Of a stretch of 64,000 bases of DNA, positions 6,393 to 15,536 are shown in pieces (the stretch's first letter is position 1; each line of letters opens with the position of its first letter). The notes under the pieces were generated by a model, which saw only the letters and a program-made list of their open reading frames with translations, searched no databases and was not told where the DNA came from. Source of the stretch: CADCVW01 sp964251385 (lineage in GTDB: Bacteria > Pseudomonadota > Alphaproteobacteria > Sphingomonadales > Sphingomonadaceae); assembly GCA_964251385.1 (NCBI GenBank), contig CAXUJK010000002.1, positions 620,001-684,000 of the forward strand, read 5' to 3'. The position numbers and the translations under genes are program-made.

Positions 6393-8729
6393 TTGCGTAG
6401 CGACAATCCCGATCTCTGGACCCGTGGCCCCACCGCGCCTCCGCTCGACGTCGTGCGCGCTGCGGGCAGCGGGCTGGCGAAGATCGTCGCGGGCGCGGCC
6501 AAGGCGACCGGCTGCGATGCGGCGCTCATCTATCGCCAGACCAAGTCGGGCCATGTGCTCGCCGCGGGCAACGGTCCGGAGCGGCTGAGCACGCCCGCCA
6601 TCCAGTCCGCGTTCGGCGAGTCCGAGGACTTCGTCGCCAACGATTTCGTGCAATTCGAGGACGGCGAGAACGCGCTGCTGCGTATGGGCCTTCGCGACGC
6701 GCCCGCCGCGCGTTTCGCGGCCGCGACGCAGATCTGGCACGACGACAAGTATCACGGCGTCCTCATCGTCTACAACGAAGGGCCGCACGACCCGGTCAGC
6801 CCGGCACAAAGCTACGTGCTGCGCGCCTACTCAGGGCAGATCGCGGCCTTGTTCGAGCTGGACGAAGTGCGCGAACAGGCGGTGGTCGCGGGGTCGGACA
6901 ATCTGGCGAAGCTCGAACGTCTGCGCCTGTTCGAATCGGTCGCGGTGCACGCGCGCGATTCGATCATCATCACGGAGGCCGAACCCGTCGATCTGCCCGG
7001 CCCCCGCATCCTGTACTGCAACAAGGCGTTCACCGACACGACCGGCTATTCATCGGACGAAGTGATCGGCCAAACGCCGCGAATCCTGCAGGGTCCGGGG
7101 ACGAGCCCCGAAGCGCGCGCGAAGCTGCGGGCGGCGTTCGCGAAGTGGGAGCCGATCGAGCTCGAGCTCATGAACTACCGCAAGGATGGGACCGAATTCT
7201 GGGTCGAACTGTCCATCGTTCCCGTCGCCAACGACAAGGGCTGGTATACGCACTGGGTGTCCGTCCAGCGCGACATCACCGAACGCAAGCGCGCGGAGGA
7301 GCTGGCGCAGCGCATGCGGCTCGCGGAGTCGCACAACGAAGTGCTCACCGGCGAGATCATCGAACGCAAGCGTGTCGAGGCGGAGCTGCTCTACACCGCG
7401 TTCCACGACAACCTGACGCGGCTTCGTAATCGCGCGTTCTTCATGGATCGCCTGAAAACCGTGCTCGACAAGGGTGCGCGCGAGCCGGGCTCGGTATGCG
7501 CCGTGCTCTTCCTCGATCTCGACCGGTTCAAGGTCGTCAACGACAGCCTTGGCCACCAGGCGGGCGACGTGCTGCTCAAGGAAGTATCGAAGCGTCTCAA
7601 ATCGTGCGCGCGGCCGCAGGACACGCTCGCCCGTTTCGGCGGCGACGAGTTCGCGCTGCTGATCGACGACGCGGGCGACCTCGGCATCGCGGTCGGCATC
7701 GCGGAACGCATCATCGAGGCGATGCGCGCGCCCGTCCGCATTGGCCGCCAGGAAGTGTTCCCGTCGTGCAGCATCGGCATCGTGCAGTCGTCCGCCCGCA
7801 CCACGCACCCGGAAGCGATGCTGCGCGACGCGGACGTCGCCATGTACGTCGCCAAGCGCGCGGGGTTCGGCGACTACGCGGTGTTCGACGCGTCGATGGT
7901 GGCGGAGGCCACCGCCGTGCTCAGCCTGCAGGCCGACCTGCAGCTGGCCATCGAGCGTGACGAGTTCGAATTGGCGTACCAGCCGATCGTCGATCCGCAG
8001 ACCGGCGTGATCAAGCATTTCGAGGCGCTGATCCGCTGGCGTCACCCGACGCGCGGCATGGTGCAGCCGGTTGAGTTCGTTCCCGTGGCGGAGGAAATGG
8101 GGGTGATCCGCCAGATCGACCGCTGGGTCATGCGCATGGCGTGCGCGCAGCTTAGCGACTGGCGCGCGCAGTTTCCGGACGCCGACCTCGGCATGAACAT
8201 CAACACGTCCGCGTCCGAGTTCGACGACCCCAACTTCGTTGCCGACCTGAAGGCTACGCTGGAGGAAAACGGCCTGCCCCCGCGCGCGCTCGAGCTCGAG
8301 ATCACCGAAAGCATCTTCCTCAACCCCGACCCGCGCATCAACGTCCTGATCGGCGAGATCCGCGATCACGGGGTGCGCATCGGCCTCGACGATTTCGGCA
8401 CGGGCTATTCATCGCTCAGCTACCTCAACCGCTACCTCACCGACACGATCAAGATCGACAAATCCTTCGTCGACAGCCTGTGCACCGACGACCGCACGCT
8501 CGCGATCGTGCTGCTGATCATCCAGCTGGCGAAAACGCTCCACGTCGACGTCGTCGCGGAAGGGGTCGAGACGGAGGAGCAGGCCGAGCTGCTCGCCTCG
8601 ATGAGTTGTTCGCACGCGCAAGGCTTCTACTTCGCGCGTCCGCTCGACGCTGCTGCCGCGACCGCGTTGATGGAAACTTCAATGTGCCTGACCGGCAAGC
8701 CGAGCGAGATCGCCGCGATCGCCGCCTGA
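6393..8729 (+). CDS. GAF-PAS-GGDEF-EAL cyclic-di-GMP signalling protein
   Basis: This is a 778-residue cytoplasmic sensor and effector. A GAF-like domain spans about residues 20-165, then a PAS domain at about 180-305. GGDEF is intact at 416-420 (RFGGDEF). The EAL domain has EAL at 544-546, LELEIT, DDFGTGYSS and EGVET. Both synthesis and hydrolysis of cyclic-di-GMP are therefore possible. The PAS domain resembles LOV (VIGQTPRILQG, ELMNYRKDG), but the LOV photoactive cysteine position is Pro, so it should not form a flavin adduct. The TTG start is chosen because AAGGA precedes it by about ten bases; no better start was seen. It follows tal by 108 bases on the same strand, suggesting that the PYP signal is read out through cyclic-di-GMP. 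Confidence 0.9.
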   Translation: MRSDNPDLWTRGPTAPPLDVVRAAGSGLAKIVAGAAKATGCDAALIYRQTKSGHVLAAGNGPERLSTPAIQSAFGESEDFVANDFVQFEDGENALLRMGLRDAPAARFAAATQIWHDDKYHGVLIVYNEGPHDPVSPAQSYVLRAYSGQIAALFELDEVREQAVVAGSDNLAKLERLRLFESVAVHARDSIIITEAEPVDLPGPRILYCNKAFTDTTGYSSDEVIGQTPRILQGPGTSPEARAKLRAAFAKWEPIELELMNYRKDGTEFWVELSIVPVANDKGWYTHWVSVQRDITERKRAEELAQRMRLAESHNEVLTGEIIERKRVEAELLYTAFHDNLTRLRNRAFFMDRLKTVLDKGAREPGSVCAVLFLDLDRFKVVNDSLGHQAGDVLLKEVSKRLKSCARPQDTLARFGGDEFALLIDDAGDLGIAVGIAERIIEAMRAPVRIGRQEVFPSCSIGIVQSSARTTHPEAMLRDADVAMYVAKRAGFGDYAVFDASMVAEATAVLSLQADLQLAIERDEFELAYQPIVDPQTGVIKHFEALIRWRHPTRGMVQPVEFVPVAEEMGVIRQIDRWVMRMACAQLSDWRAQFPDADLGMNINTSASEFDDPNFVADLKATLEENGLPPRALELEITESIFLNPDPRINVLIGEIRDHGVRIGLDDFGTGYSSLSYLNRYLTDTIKIDKSFVDSLCTDDRTLAIVLLIIQLAKTLHVDVVAEGVETEEQAELLASMSCSHAQGFYFARPLDAAAATALMETSMCLTGKPSEIAAIAA

Positions 8730-8778
8730 GCCCGCGTTCGGGGCTGGATTTCGCGCGCGTGCCGGGTCATCGTCGCGC

Positions 8779-11700
8779 ATGGCGACTCCGCTGACCGTTG
8801 AATTCGTCGGGGCCTTTCATCCCCTTCCGGTGCGGGATCGCCGTCTTTTGCTTGCCGAGCTCAAGGTTCCTTCGGTCGACTATCGCGACGACCTGCAGTT
8901 CTACGACTGGCTGGCCGAACGGTACCGAACCGGCGAGATCGCCACCGTCGACGACGCGCTCAAGCGTTGCTCGTCCAAGGCCGACGAACGAACGAGCCAC
9001 CGCATGCTGCTGCGCTGGCTGGTCGACCGCACGGGTCGGCCGCTCAAGCCGCACGGGAATTCCCTGGAAGCGATCGGCGAGCTGATCGGGGCCGCCTTGG
9101 ACCTGACCGACGACACCGCGATCATCCTCGCGGCGCTGGCTCCGAACTACGACTGGCTGGAAGCGATGATCGGGTCGGACGAGGTCGCCGATCATCTCTC
9201 GGACGCGGACGGGACGATCGGGAGAGACGACGCGAGCGACGCTCCCGCGTCGCCGGGTGCCGTCGACGCGGCGATCGACAGGCTGCAGGCCGCACTCGAC
9301 CTTCTGCGCGAGGCGCCGCAGACTGATCTTCTTGTTCAGGCGTCCGGCCTGGCCGACGCGATCGAGCGGCATGTCGGGGCCTTGGGCGATCGCCGGCGCA
9401 TCGAGGATCTGATCGCCCGCATCGCCGCCGGGCGCGACCGCCTCGATCCGGAGGAGCGCGCGTTGAGCCCGGCGCTGGACTCGCCGAGCGGCAGTTCCCA
9501 AGTTCTCGCCGAGGTGCTCGCGAGCCTCGATGCGGTCGAGGCGGCGCTGAACACGGACGCGGACGCGCGCGCCTCCCTGGCCCGCGTCATCAGCGCGCCG
9601 CGCGCGACCCGGCAGGCGGCGCAGCGTGCGCTCGACGAGGCCGAAGAACGACTCGAGGAGACACGCGCGAGGCTTGCGGAAGCGGCGGCGGCGATGATGC
9701 CGCCCGAAGGTGGCGCGCCGCGCGTGGCCGACCCGTCGGGTGGGCGGAGCGTCGACCCCGAGATCACCGTATACGAAAACGAGCCGGCGCAAGAGGAGCC
9801 GACCGCACCGGCCGCGCCGACCCTCCATGCTCCGCCGTCCGTCCTGCCGGCTCCAATCGGCATCGACGGGAACGACGAAGCAGGCAGCCTCGACGAGGCG
9901 CCCGGTGCGATGCGCCATGCCGAGGCGGAGACGTCTTCACCCGACGACGGGGAGCAGCTGCAGGCGACGTCGGAGACGTTCGATGCGGCTGCGCTCGCGA
10001 CGGACGAGCCGATGCCGGCCGAGGAACCGTTCGCACCCGACCCGAGCGGGAATCCGGCACCGCGGGCGGCGGAGACGAAGTGGAACGGTTGGATCCTGAC
10101 CGCGCTGGTGGCGGGCAAGGCCGGGCTTGCGCTGCACTTGGCCGACGCGCGCACGATCGCGGGAGCCGATGTCGGGAACGGTGTCGCCGCCGTGGTCATC
10201 GAGGCGCTGCTGCACGGCCGCGCGACCCAGGCCGCTTACGACGGTGCCTGGAGCGAATACGACGCGCTTGCCGACGACGTGCTGATCGCGGCCTCCTCTC
10301 ACCCCGGGGGACCTGCGGGGCGCGCGACCAAGCTGCTCCTGTTCGCGGGCGGATTGCGTCCGGCGCTGCTCCAGTCGCAACGCGCATGGCAGATCCTGCA
10401 GGACATCGAGGGACAGCTCGCCGCGCGCTTGAACCCGCTCGTGCGCACGCTCGGCGCCCTGGTCAACGCGGGGATCGGCAGCATCGCGGAAATCGCCGCG
10501 CCGCCCGGCGCGGAGGTCCGCCGTGCCCGCGACGCCGAACTGCGCCGCGAGATCGGTGAGTGGAAGACGGTCGCGCGCAAGCGCACGACCAGTTTTCAAC
10601 GCGCGACGCTCGTATGGACCCAGCTCGTCGAGGAGGATGGGCTCATCGGACGCGGGGTCGAACTCGTGCTGGCCCGCTCCCCCGACGCGCGCGCGCATGT
10701 CGGGGAGCTCGTGTCCCGGCTCGCCGACAAGGATGCGGTCATCGACCAGGTCCACGACGCGCTGTCCGGCCGGGCGCGCAACGACCCGCTGGTCGGCGGC
10801 GCGCGCAAGCAGCTGCGCTACTTCATCTCGGGCGCGGCGGACCTGCTCGGCACATGGCTGCGTGCGCAGGAGGATGTCCATGCAGGGCAGGGCGATCGCC
10901 ATCAGGCAAGGCGCGGCGAGTTGCTGCGTGCCCTGCATGCCGCGCGCCAAGCCGTTCCGCCGAATGCGGAAGACGAGGGGATCGCGCGCGCCGCCGCCCA
11001 CATGTTCGACGCGGTCGTCGGCGATCTCATCGCGCAGATCGAGGGCGCGGATCGATCCGCGTCTTCATTCGCGCCTTCGTTCGCGGAGGCGCTCGATGGG
11101 GAGTTGGCGCTCCTGCCGGCGTTCCCGCTGAACGCGCGGCGCGCGATCCGCATGCAGCCGGACGATGTGGCCGATCTGTCGGCCGCGGCGGAGCTGCTGG
11201 AGACGGGCGTCCCCGAACCCGCCGCCGCGTTCGACGCCGCGCTCGCGCTCGACGCCGCCAGCAACGCCGATCGATTGCTTGCGCTCCTGCCCGTCGAACG
11301 GCGGGAGGGAGCCGGCGCGGCGCTGGAGCATGGCGTGCGACAGGCGCGGGAACGGCTCGCCGACAGGGCCCGCGCGCTCAGGCAGCGCCTCGACGATCTG
11401 CAGATCGCGTTGACCGAAGCGGATGAGCTGCCCGAGGACCTCGAACGGCGGATGACCGCGTTCGAACAGGCCGGCATCGAGCGGCTGCCCCTGGACAGCG
11501 CCGAGCCCGGCGACCTGGGCGACTTTCCGGCGGCGCAGCGGCGGCTGGACGACATTGATCGCGGACTGGAGATCGCGCGCGCTCCCGTCGCCGTTCGTCT
11601 GGAAGCGCGCATCGTCGAACAGGAACGCCTGGGCCGCGACCTCGCCGAGTGTCGTTCGCTCCTGCGCGACGGCGACCTGGGCACGCTGACCGAGGAGATC

Positions 11701-14487
11701 GGGCAGGTCGAGCGGCACGGCATCGTCCGGCCGCGCGAGGGGTCGCCGATCGCGCAGATCGAAGCGTTCGCGCGCTGGATCGATACCGTCGGGGACAAGG
11801 CATCGCTGCCGCTGGGCGACCTGCCCCGCGCCGCGCGGACGGGCGGGGTCGCCGGAAATATCGACTTCGGCGCGCTGCCGGATCGCGAACGACTGCGCGC
11901 CGACGCGCTGTTGCTGGCGTGGAACGCGTTGCGCCGCGCGGTCGGGCCGCAGTCGCGCGGCGGCGATCCGCTGGCCAGGCTCCGCGAGGCGCTCGGCGAG
12001 CTCATGGCCGCGCTCGGGTTCACCGGCACCAAGGTCGAATCGGCGGCGCGCGAAAAGGCGTGGTTCCGGTTGAACGTCGCGGTCGATCCGCTGCGCTCGC
12101 GCGATCTGTGCCTGACCCCCGCCTTCGGCAGCGAGGCGGTTCGTCGCGGGGAAAGCGCCGGACGCTATGCCGTCTGCGTGGTGGCGGCGGCGGACATCGC
12201 GTCCTGCCTCAGCCTTTTCGACACGCTTCCGGATCGCGTGCTGCTGTTCGTCACCGAACCGCTGACGGCACGGCAGCGTCGCGATTTCCAGCGCAAGGCC
12301 CGCGCGGGAACGCGATCGGTGGCTCTGGCCGACGCAATGACGATCGTGGCGCTGGCGCGTACCGCCGATGCCGGCACGCGCGCGTTCTTCGACGTGTCGA
12401 TCCCGTACGGGTCGGCGCAGCCTTATGTCGACACAGGATCGCAGACCTCGATCGAAATGTTCTTCGGACGCGAAAAGGAGCTGAAGCGCCTGGTCGATCC
12501 CCAGGGAGCATGCCTCGTCTACGGCGGTCGCCAGCTCGGCAAGACGGCATTGTTGAAACAGATCGAACTCAAGGAGAACGGAGGCGCGGATCGCGTCGCG
12601 ATCTACTGCGAAATTCGATCCGTCGGCGAAAGCGTGCCCGCCGCCGACGTCTGGCGCCGAATCGAAGTCGAGTTGCGCGCGCGCAAGGTCGCGATGCCCG
12701 GCGACGGCGCGGGCGTGCCCGAACGGCTCGCCGCCTGGGCGACCGCCAAGCCGGGGCGCTACCTCCTCATCCTGCTCGACGAGGCCGACGCGTTCCTGGA
12801 AGCCGAGATGGCCGCCGACTTCCCCGTGATCGGACGCATGAAGGGGTTGATGGAGGACACGGGGCGGGCGGTGAAATTCGTGTTCGCGGGGCTGCACAAC
12901 GTCCAGCGCTTCCATCGCGCGCCCAACAGTCCGCTCCTGCACCTGGGGAGCTCGATCAACGTCGGACCCCTGCTCGGCAGCGACCGCGAGGCGGCGCGGC
13001 AGATGGCGTTCGAACCGATGGGCGCGCTCGGCATCGCCTTCGATCGGCCGACGGACGCGTATCACATGCTCTCGCTGGTCGGCTTCTACCCCTCGCTGAT
13101 GCAGAGCTTCGGCAAGGCGGTCGTCCAGTCGGTCAACGAGCAGCTGAAGCGGCCGGGCGAGATGCCGACCACGCCCGTCAAGGTAAGCCGCAAGCTGATC
13201 GACGAATGCTTCGGGCAGCAGGAGTTTCGCGACGGCGTCGTGGAGCGCTTCCAGAAGACGCTTCAGCTCGACGAGCGTTACGAGCTCATCACCTATGCGG
13301 TGTGGGAGCGGACGCAGCAGGACAGCCGGGCGGGGCGGTCGACCGCGCGCGGCTATCCCGCGTCGGCCATTCGCCAGATGGCGACCGAGTGGTGGCCCGC
13401 GGGTTTTCGCGACACGGCCTCGCCCGACGGCTTCGCCGCGATCCTCGACGAGATGAACGAAATGGGCGTGCTGGCGCGGGAGGGCGAGCGCTACGCGCTC
13501 AGGTCGCAGCGGATCGCGGCCATGCTGGGCGACGAGCGCGAAATCGAGGATCGCCTGATCAGCTTCAGCGAGCGCGCGCCCAAGCGACGCCCCGACCCGA
13601 TGACGAGCCATCGCCGGATCGGCGGCAGCTGGTCGCCGCTGTCGATCCGGCAGGAAGCGACTCTGTCCGAGCGGCTTCGCGCGAACGACGGCGCGCGTCT
13701 CCTGCTCGTGGGCGCGACGCCCGCGAGCGGACGCGACGACCTGATGGACGTGCTCGACACGCTCGCGCAGGATCTGCGTTGGCCGACCCCACGCCGCCTG
13801 ACCCCGCAATCGACGGAGGTGGTGCTCGAAGTCGCGGGGCGTGAGCGCAAGGACGCACGGTCCGGCGCGCCCAAGCTGATCCTGATCGACGGCGCGTGGC
13901 CGGACGCCGATGCGCTGCACGTGCTGCGCCGGCACCGCGCGCTTCGCGATGGGCAGCATCCGGTCCGGCTCGTCTATTGCGGCTCGCCGGACGCAGACAT
14001 GCTCGCGTTGCCCGACGAACCCGACTGGTTGCGGCTTCTGCTGGGACCGCTGCCCGTCGAGACGATGTTCCACTGGCTCAGCCGCGAACAGCTTCCCTTC
14101 GCGGACGACGAGGACGTGCAGCGGCGGCTCCGGTCCGCGACGGGCGGGTTTCTGCAGGCGCTGGAGGCGATCGTCCTGCCGCAGCCTGAGCGTGGCGAGC
14201 CCGACCGGTTGATCGCGCGCGCCGCGGCATCTTCCGCCAAGCTGAGCCCGGCGGATCTCGGCCTGTCGGGTCCGACTGAGGCTTTCGGGCGCGAGCTGGC
14301 GAACGCTGCGGGAGTCGATCCGATCGACGAGGAAGACCTGCGCGATTGGGCTCAGGCGGTCGACCCGGAACGCGGCGCCGCGCTGCTCGCCCTGCTTCGT
14401 GCGCTCGGCATCGTGGAGGCCGTGGCGACCGGCCAGTCCGCGGTTTCGTACGCGTTCAACCCGCTGGCGGCGCGCATGCTCGCGTGA
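8779..14487 (+). CDS. giant P-loop ATPase, first gene of a two-gene module
   Basis: This 1902-residue protein has no signal peptide or membrane segment. Residues ~1-130 form a helical domain that I do not recognise, followed by coiled-coil-prone and low-complexity acidic/proline stretches to about residue 430. A long helical region runs to about 1200. A clear AAA/STAND-like ATPase begins with MFFGREKELKRL; Walker A is GGRQLGKT (1249-1256) and Walker B is YLLILLDEADAF (from 1328). A winged-helix-like segment follows. A second, degenerate P-loop-like domain starts near residue 1645 (GATPASGRDD), lacks the Walker lysine and has LILIDG as a Walker B echo. The stop overlaps the GTG of the next gene, so the two are coupled. 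This architecture recalls large ATPases of conflict systems, but no family could be named. Confidence 0.7.
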   Translation: MATPLTVEFVGAFHPLPVRDRRLLLAELKVPSVDYRDDLQFYDWLAERYRTGEIATVDDALKRCSSKADERTSHRMLLRWLVDRTGRPLKPHGNSLEAIGELIGAALDLTDDTAIILAALAPNYDWLEAMIGSDEVADHLSDADGTIGRDDASDAPASPGAVDAAIDRLQAALDLLREAPQTDLLVQASGLADAIERHVGALGDRRRIEDLIARIAAGRDRLDPEERALSPALDSPSGSSQVLAEVLASLDAVEAALNTDADARASLARVISAPRATRQAAQRALDEAEERLEETRARLAEAAAAMMPPEGGAPRVADPSGGRSVDPEITVYENEPAQEEPTAPAAPTLHAPPSVLPAPIGIDGNDEAGSLDEAPGAMRHAEAETSSPDDGEQLQATSETFDAAALATDEPMPAEEPFAPDPSGNPAPRAAETKWNGWILTALVAGKAGLALHLADARTIAGADVGNGVAAVVIEALLHGRATQAAYDGAWSEYDALADDVLIAASSHPGGPAGRATKLLLFAGGLRPALLQSQRAWQILQDIEGQLAARLNPLVRTLGALVNAGIGSIAEIAAPPGAEVRRARDAELRREIGEWKTVARKRTTSFQRATLVWTQLVEEDGLIGRGVELVLARSPDARAHVGELVSRLADKDAVIDQVHDALSGRARNDPLVGGARKQLRYFISGAADLLGTWLRAQEDVHAGQGDRHQARRGELLRALHAARQAVPPNAEDEGIARAAAHMFDAVVGDLIAQIEGADRSASSFAPSFAEALDGELALLPAFPLNARRAIRMQPDDVADLSAAAELLETGVPEPAAAFDAALALDAASNADRLLALLPVERREGAGAALEHGVRQARERLADRARALRQRLDDLQIALTEADELPEDLERRMTAFEQAGIERLPLDSAEPGDLGDFPAAQRRLDDIDRGLEIARAPVAVRLEARIVEQERLGRDLAECRSLLRDGDLGTLTEEIGQVERHGIVRPREGSPIAQIEAFARWIDTVGDKASLPLGDLPRAARTGGVAGNIDFGALPDRERLRADALLLAWNALRRAVGPQSRGGDPLARLREALGELMAALGFTGTKVESAAREKAWFRLNVAVDPLRSRDLCLTPAFGSEAVRRGESAGRYAVCVVAAADIASCLSLFDTLPDRVLLFVTEPLTARQRRDFQRKARAGTRSVALADAMTIVALARTADAGTRAFFDVSIPYGSAQPYVDTGSQTSIEMFFGREKELKRLVDPQGACLVYGGRQLGKTALLKQIELKENGGADRVAIYCEIRSVGESVPAADVWRRIEVELRARKVAMPGDGAGVPERLAAWATAKPGRYLLILLDEADAFLEAEMAADFPVIGRMKGLMEDTGRAVKFVFAGLHNVQRFHRAPNSPLLHLGSSINVGPLLGSDREAARQMAFEPMGALGIAFDRPTDAYHMLSLVGFYPSLMQSFGKAVVQSVNEQLKRPGEMPTTPVKVSRKLIDECFGQQEFRDGVVERFQKTLQLDERYELITYAVWERTQQDSRAGRSTARGYPASAIRQMATEWWPAGFRDTASPDGFAAILDEMNEMGVLAREGERYALRSQRIAAMLGDEREIEDRLISFSERAPKRRPDPMTSHRRIGGSWSPLSIRQEATLSERLRANDGARLLLVGATPASGRDDLMDVLDTLAQDLRWPTPRRLTPQSTEVVLEVAGRERKDARSGAPKLILIDGAWPDADALHVLRRHRALRDGQHPVRLVYCGSPDADMLALPDEPDWLRLLLGPLPVETMFHWLSREQLPFADDEDVQRRLRSATGGFLQALEAIVLPQPERGEPDRLIARAAASSAKLSPADLGLSGPTEAFGRELANAAGVDPIDEEDLRDWAQAVDPERGAALLALLRALGIVEAVATGQSAVSYAFNPLAARMLA

Positions 14488-15512
14488 GCCGGGCGTTCCT
14501 GGACGGGCTACTGAACGCGCGGTTCGATGACATGCTCGATCGCGCGTTGCAGGGCGCGCCACTGCTCATGCGCGCGCGCCGGCCGGAAACAGTGGCTCGG
14601 CTGATCGACAGGGCAAGAACGGGACCGTCGGCCTTGGAGATCATCGACGTCTCGGTCGCGCCGACATCGCGAAATCCGTTGCTCGACTCCGCAGTCGCGT
14701 TCGGCGTGAACGTCGACAGCCTGGAGGCTTTGGCGGCCGCGCCGCGATTGCGTTACGCCCTGATGGTCGCCGATGCGTCGAAGGAGACGACGGACCGCTG
14801 GATCACGCTTGCCGGCACCTTCGCGACGGCAAGGGCGCGCGTCGGCGGAGAGGGACCGGCGCTCGCGATCGCCCTCGCGGAAGGCCGCGCGCCCAAGCTG
14901 TGCCAATGGTTCGATGACGGCGACCTGATCGGGCCCGCCGAAGCCGCGGTTTACGTGCGCGGCAGGCGATCGGGGTCGTCGCTGCTGGGGGAATGCGCGG
15001 ACGCCGCGGCGATCGAAGTGACGCGCGGCGACCTGGCTGATCTGGACCGGCTTCTCGATCTGCCCGAAGCGGAGCGGTTCGATCCCTGCACGTGGCTGAC
15101 ACGGCAGGCGCGCGTAGCCGACCCGGGGGCCCTGCAGTGGCGGGGCGGGGAGGAACCCTGCGCCCGATGGCTCGCGCACGCCGATCCCGCGAGGCTGAAG
15201 CATTTCGTTTGGCGCGGGCAGGTGTCCGTGCTGTTTCCGTGGCTCGCCGAAATGCTCCGGTCCTTCCTCGGACGGCACGGCACCCGCCTGCCGCCCGGCG
15301 TGATCGATCGGGAAACGGGCGAACCCCTCGATGTCGCCGACTACGAATGGGGGCACATCGCTTTTGCCATGCGGGCACGGGACCGCGAGTTGGCGGCCTG
15401 CGCCGACCTGCTGCGCCGGATGCGCAACGAGTTGGCACATGGCCGCCCGACGAGTTTCGCCGATGCGAGCCGCGCGGAAGGTCACGTGCGGCGGCTCATG
15501 GCTTGGCGCTGA
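14484..15512 (+). CDS. HEPN-like protein coupled to the giant ATPase
   Basis: The start is GTG at 14484, in a four-base GTGA overlap with the upstream stop; this gives 342 residues (MSRAFLDGLL...). Most of the protein is unrecognised alpha/beta sequence with WFDDGD and CTWLTRQAR stretches. Near the C-terminus, RNELAH at residues 314-319 sits in a helical context (LLRRMRNELAH) and fits the RX4H motif of HEPN ribonucleases. Many HEPN proteins are RNA-cleaving effectors of defence and toxin systems, and pairing with a large ATPase is a recurring arrangement. The motif alone is weak evidence. The protein could instead be a structural or non-nuclease HEPN-like partner. Confidence 0.6.
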   Translation: MSRAFLDGLLNARFDDMLDRALQGAPLLMRARRPETVARLIDRARTGPSALEIIDVSVAPTSRNPLLDSAVAFGVNVDSLEALAAAPRLRYALMVADASKETTDRWITLAGTFATARARVGGEGPALAIALAEGRAPKLCQWFDDGDLIGPAEAAVYVRGRRSGSSLLGECADAAAIEVTRGDLADLDRLLDLPEAERFDPCTWLTRQARVADPGALQWRGGEEPCARWLAHADPARLKHFVWRGQVSVLFPWLAEMLRSFLGRHGTRLPPGVIDRETGEPLDVADYEWGHIAFAMRARDRELAACADLLRRMRNELAHGRPTSFADASRAEGHVRRLMAWR

Positions 15513-15536
15513 ACCCGCCGCGGCGCACGTCCCAGG

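Noticed and set aside
6930..7320. A second blue-light receptor of LOV type in the GGDEF-EAL protein.
   Set aside because: The conserved photoactive cysteine position is Pro in TPRILQG.
11065..14562. A very long open frame on the minus strand opposite the giant ATPase gene.
   Set aside because: It is a shadow of GC-rich codon bias: Arg- and Gln-rich, no domain, and fully opposite a gene with clear ATPase motifs.
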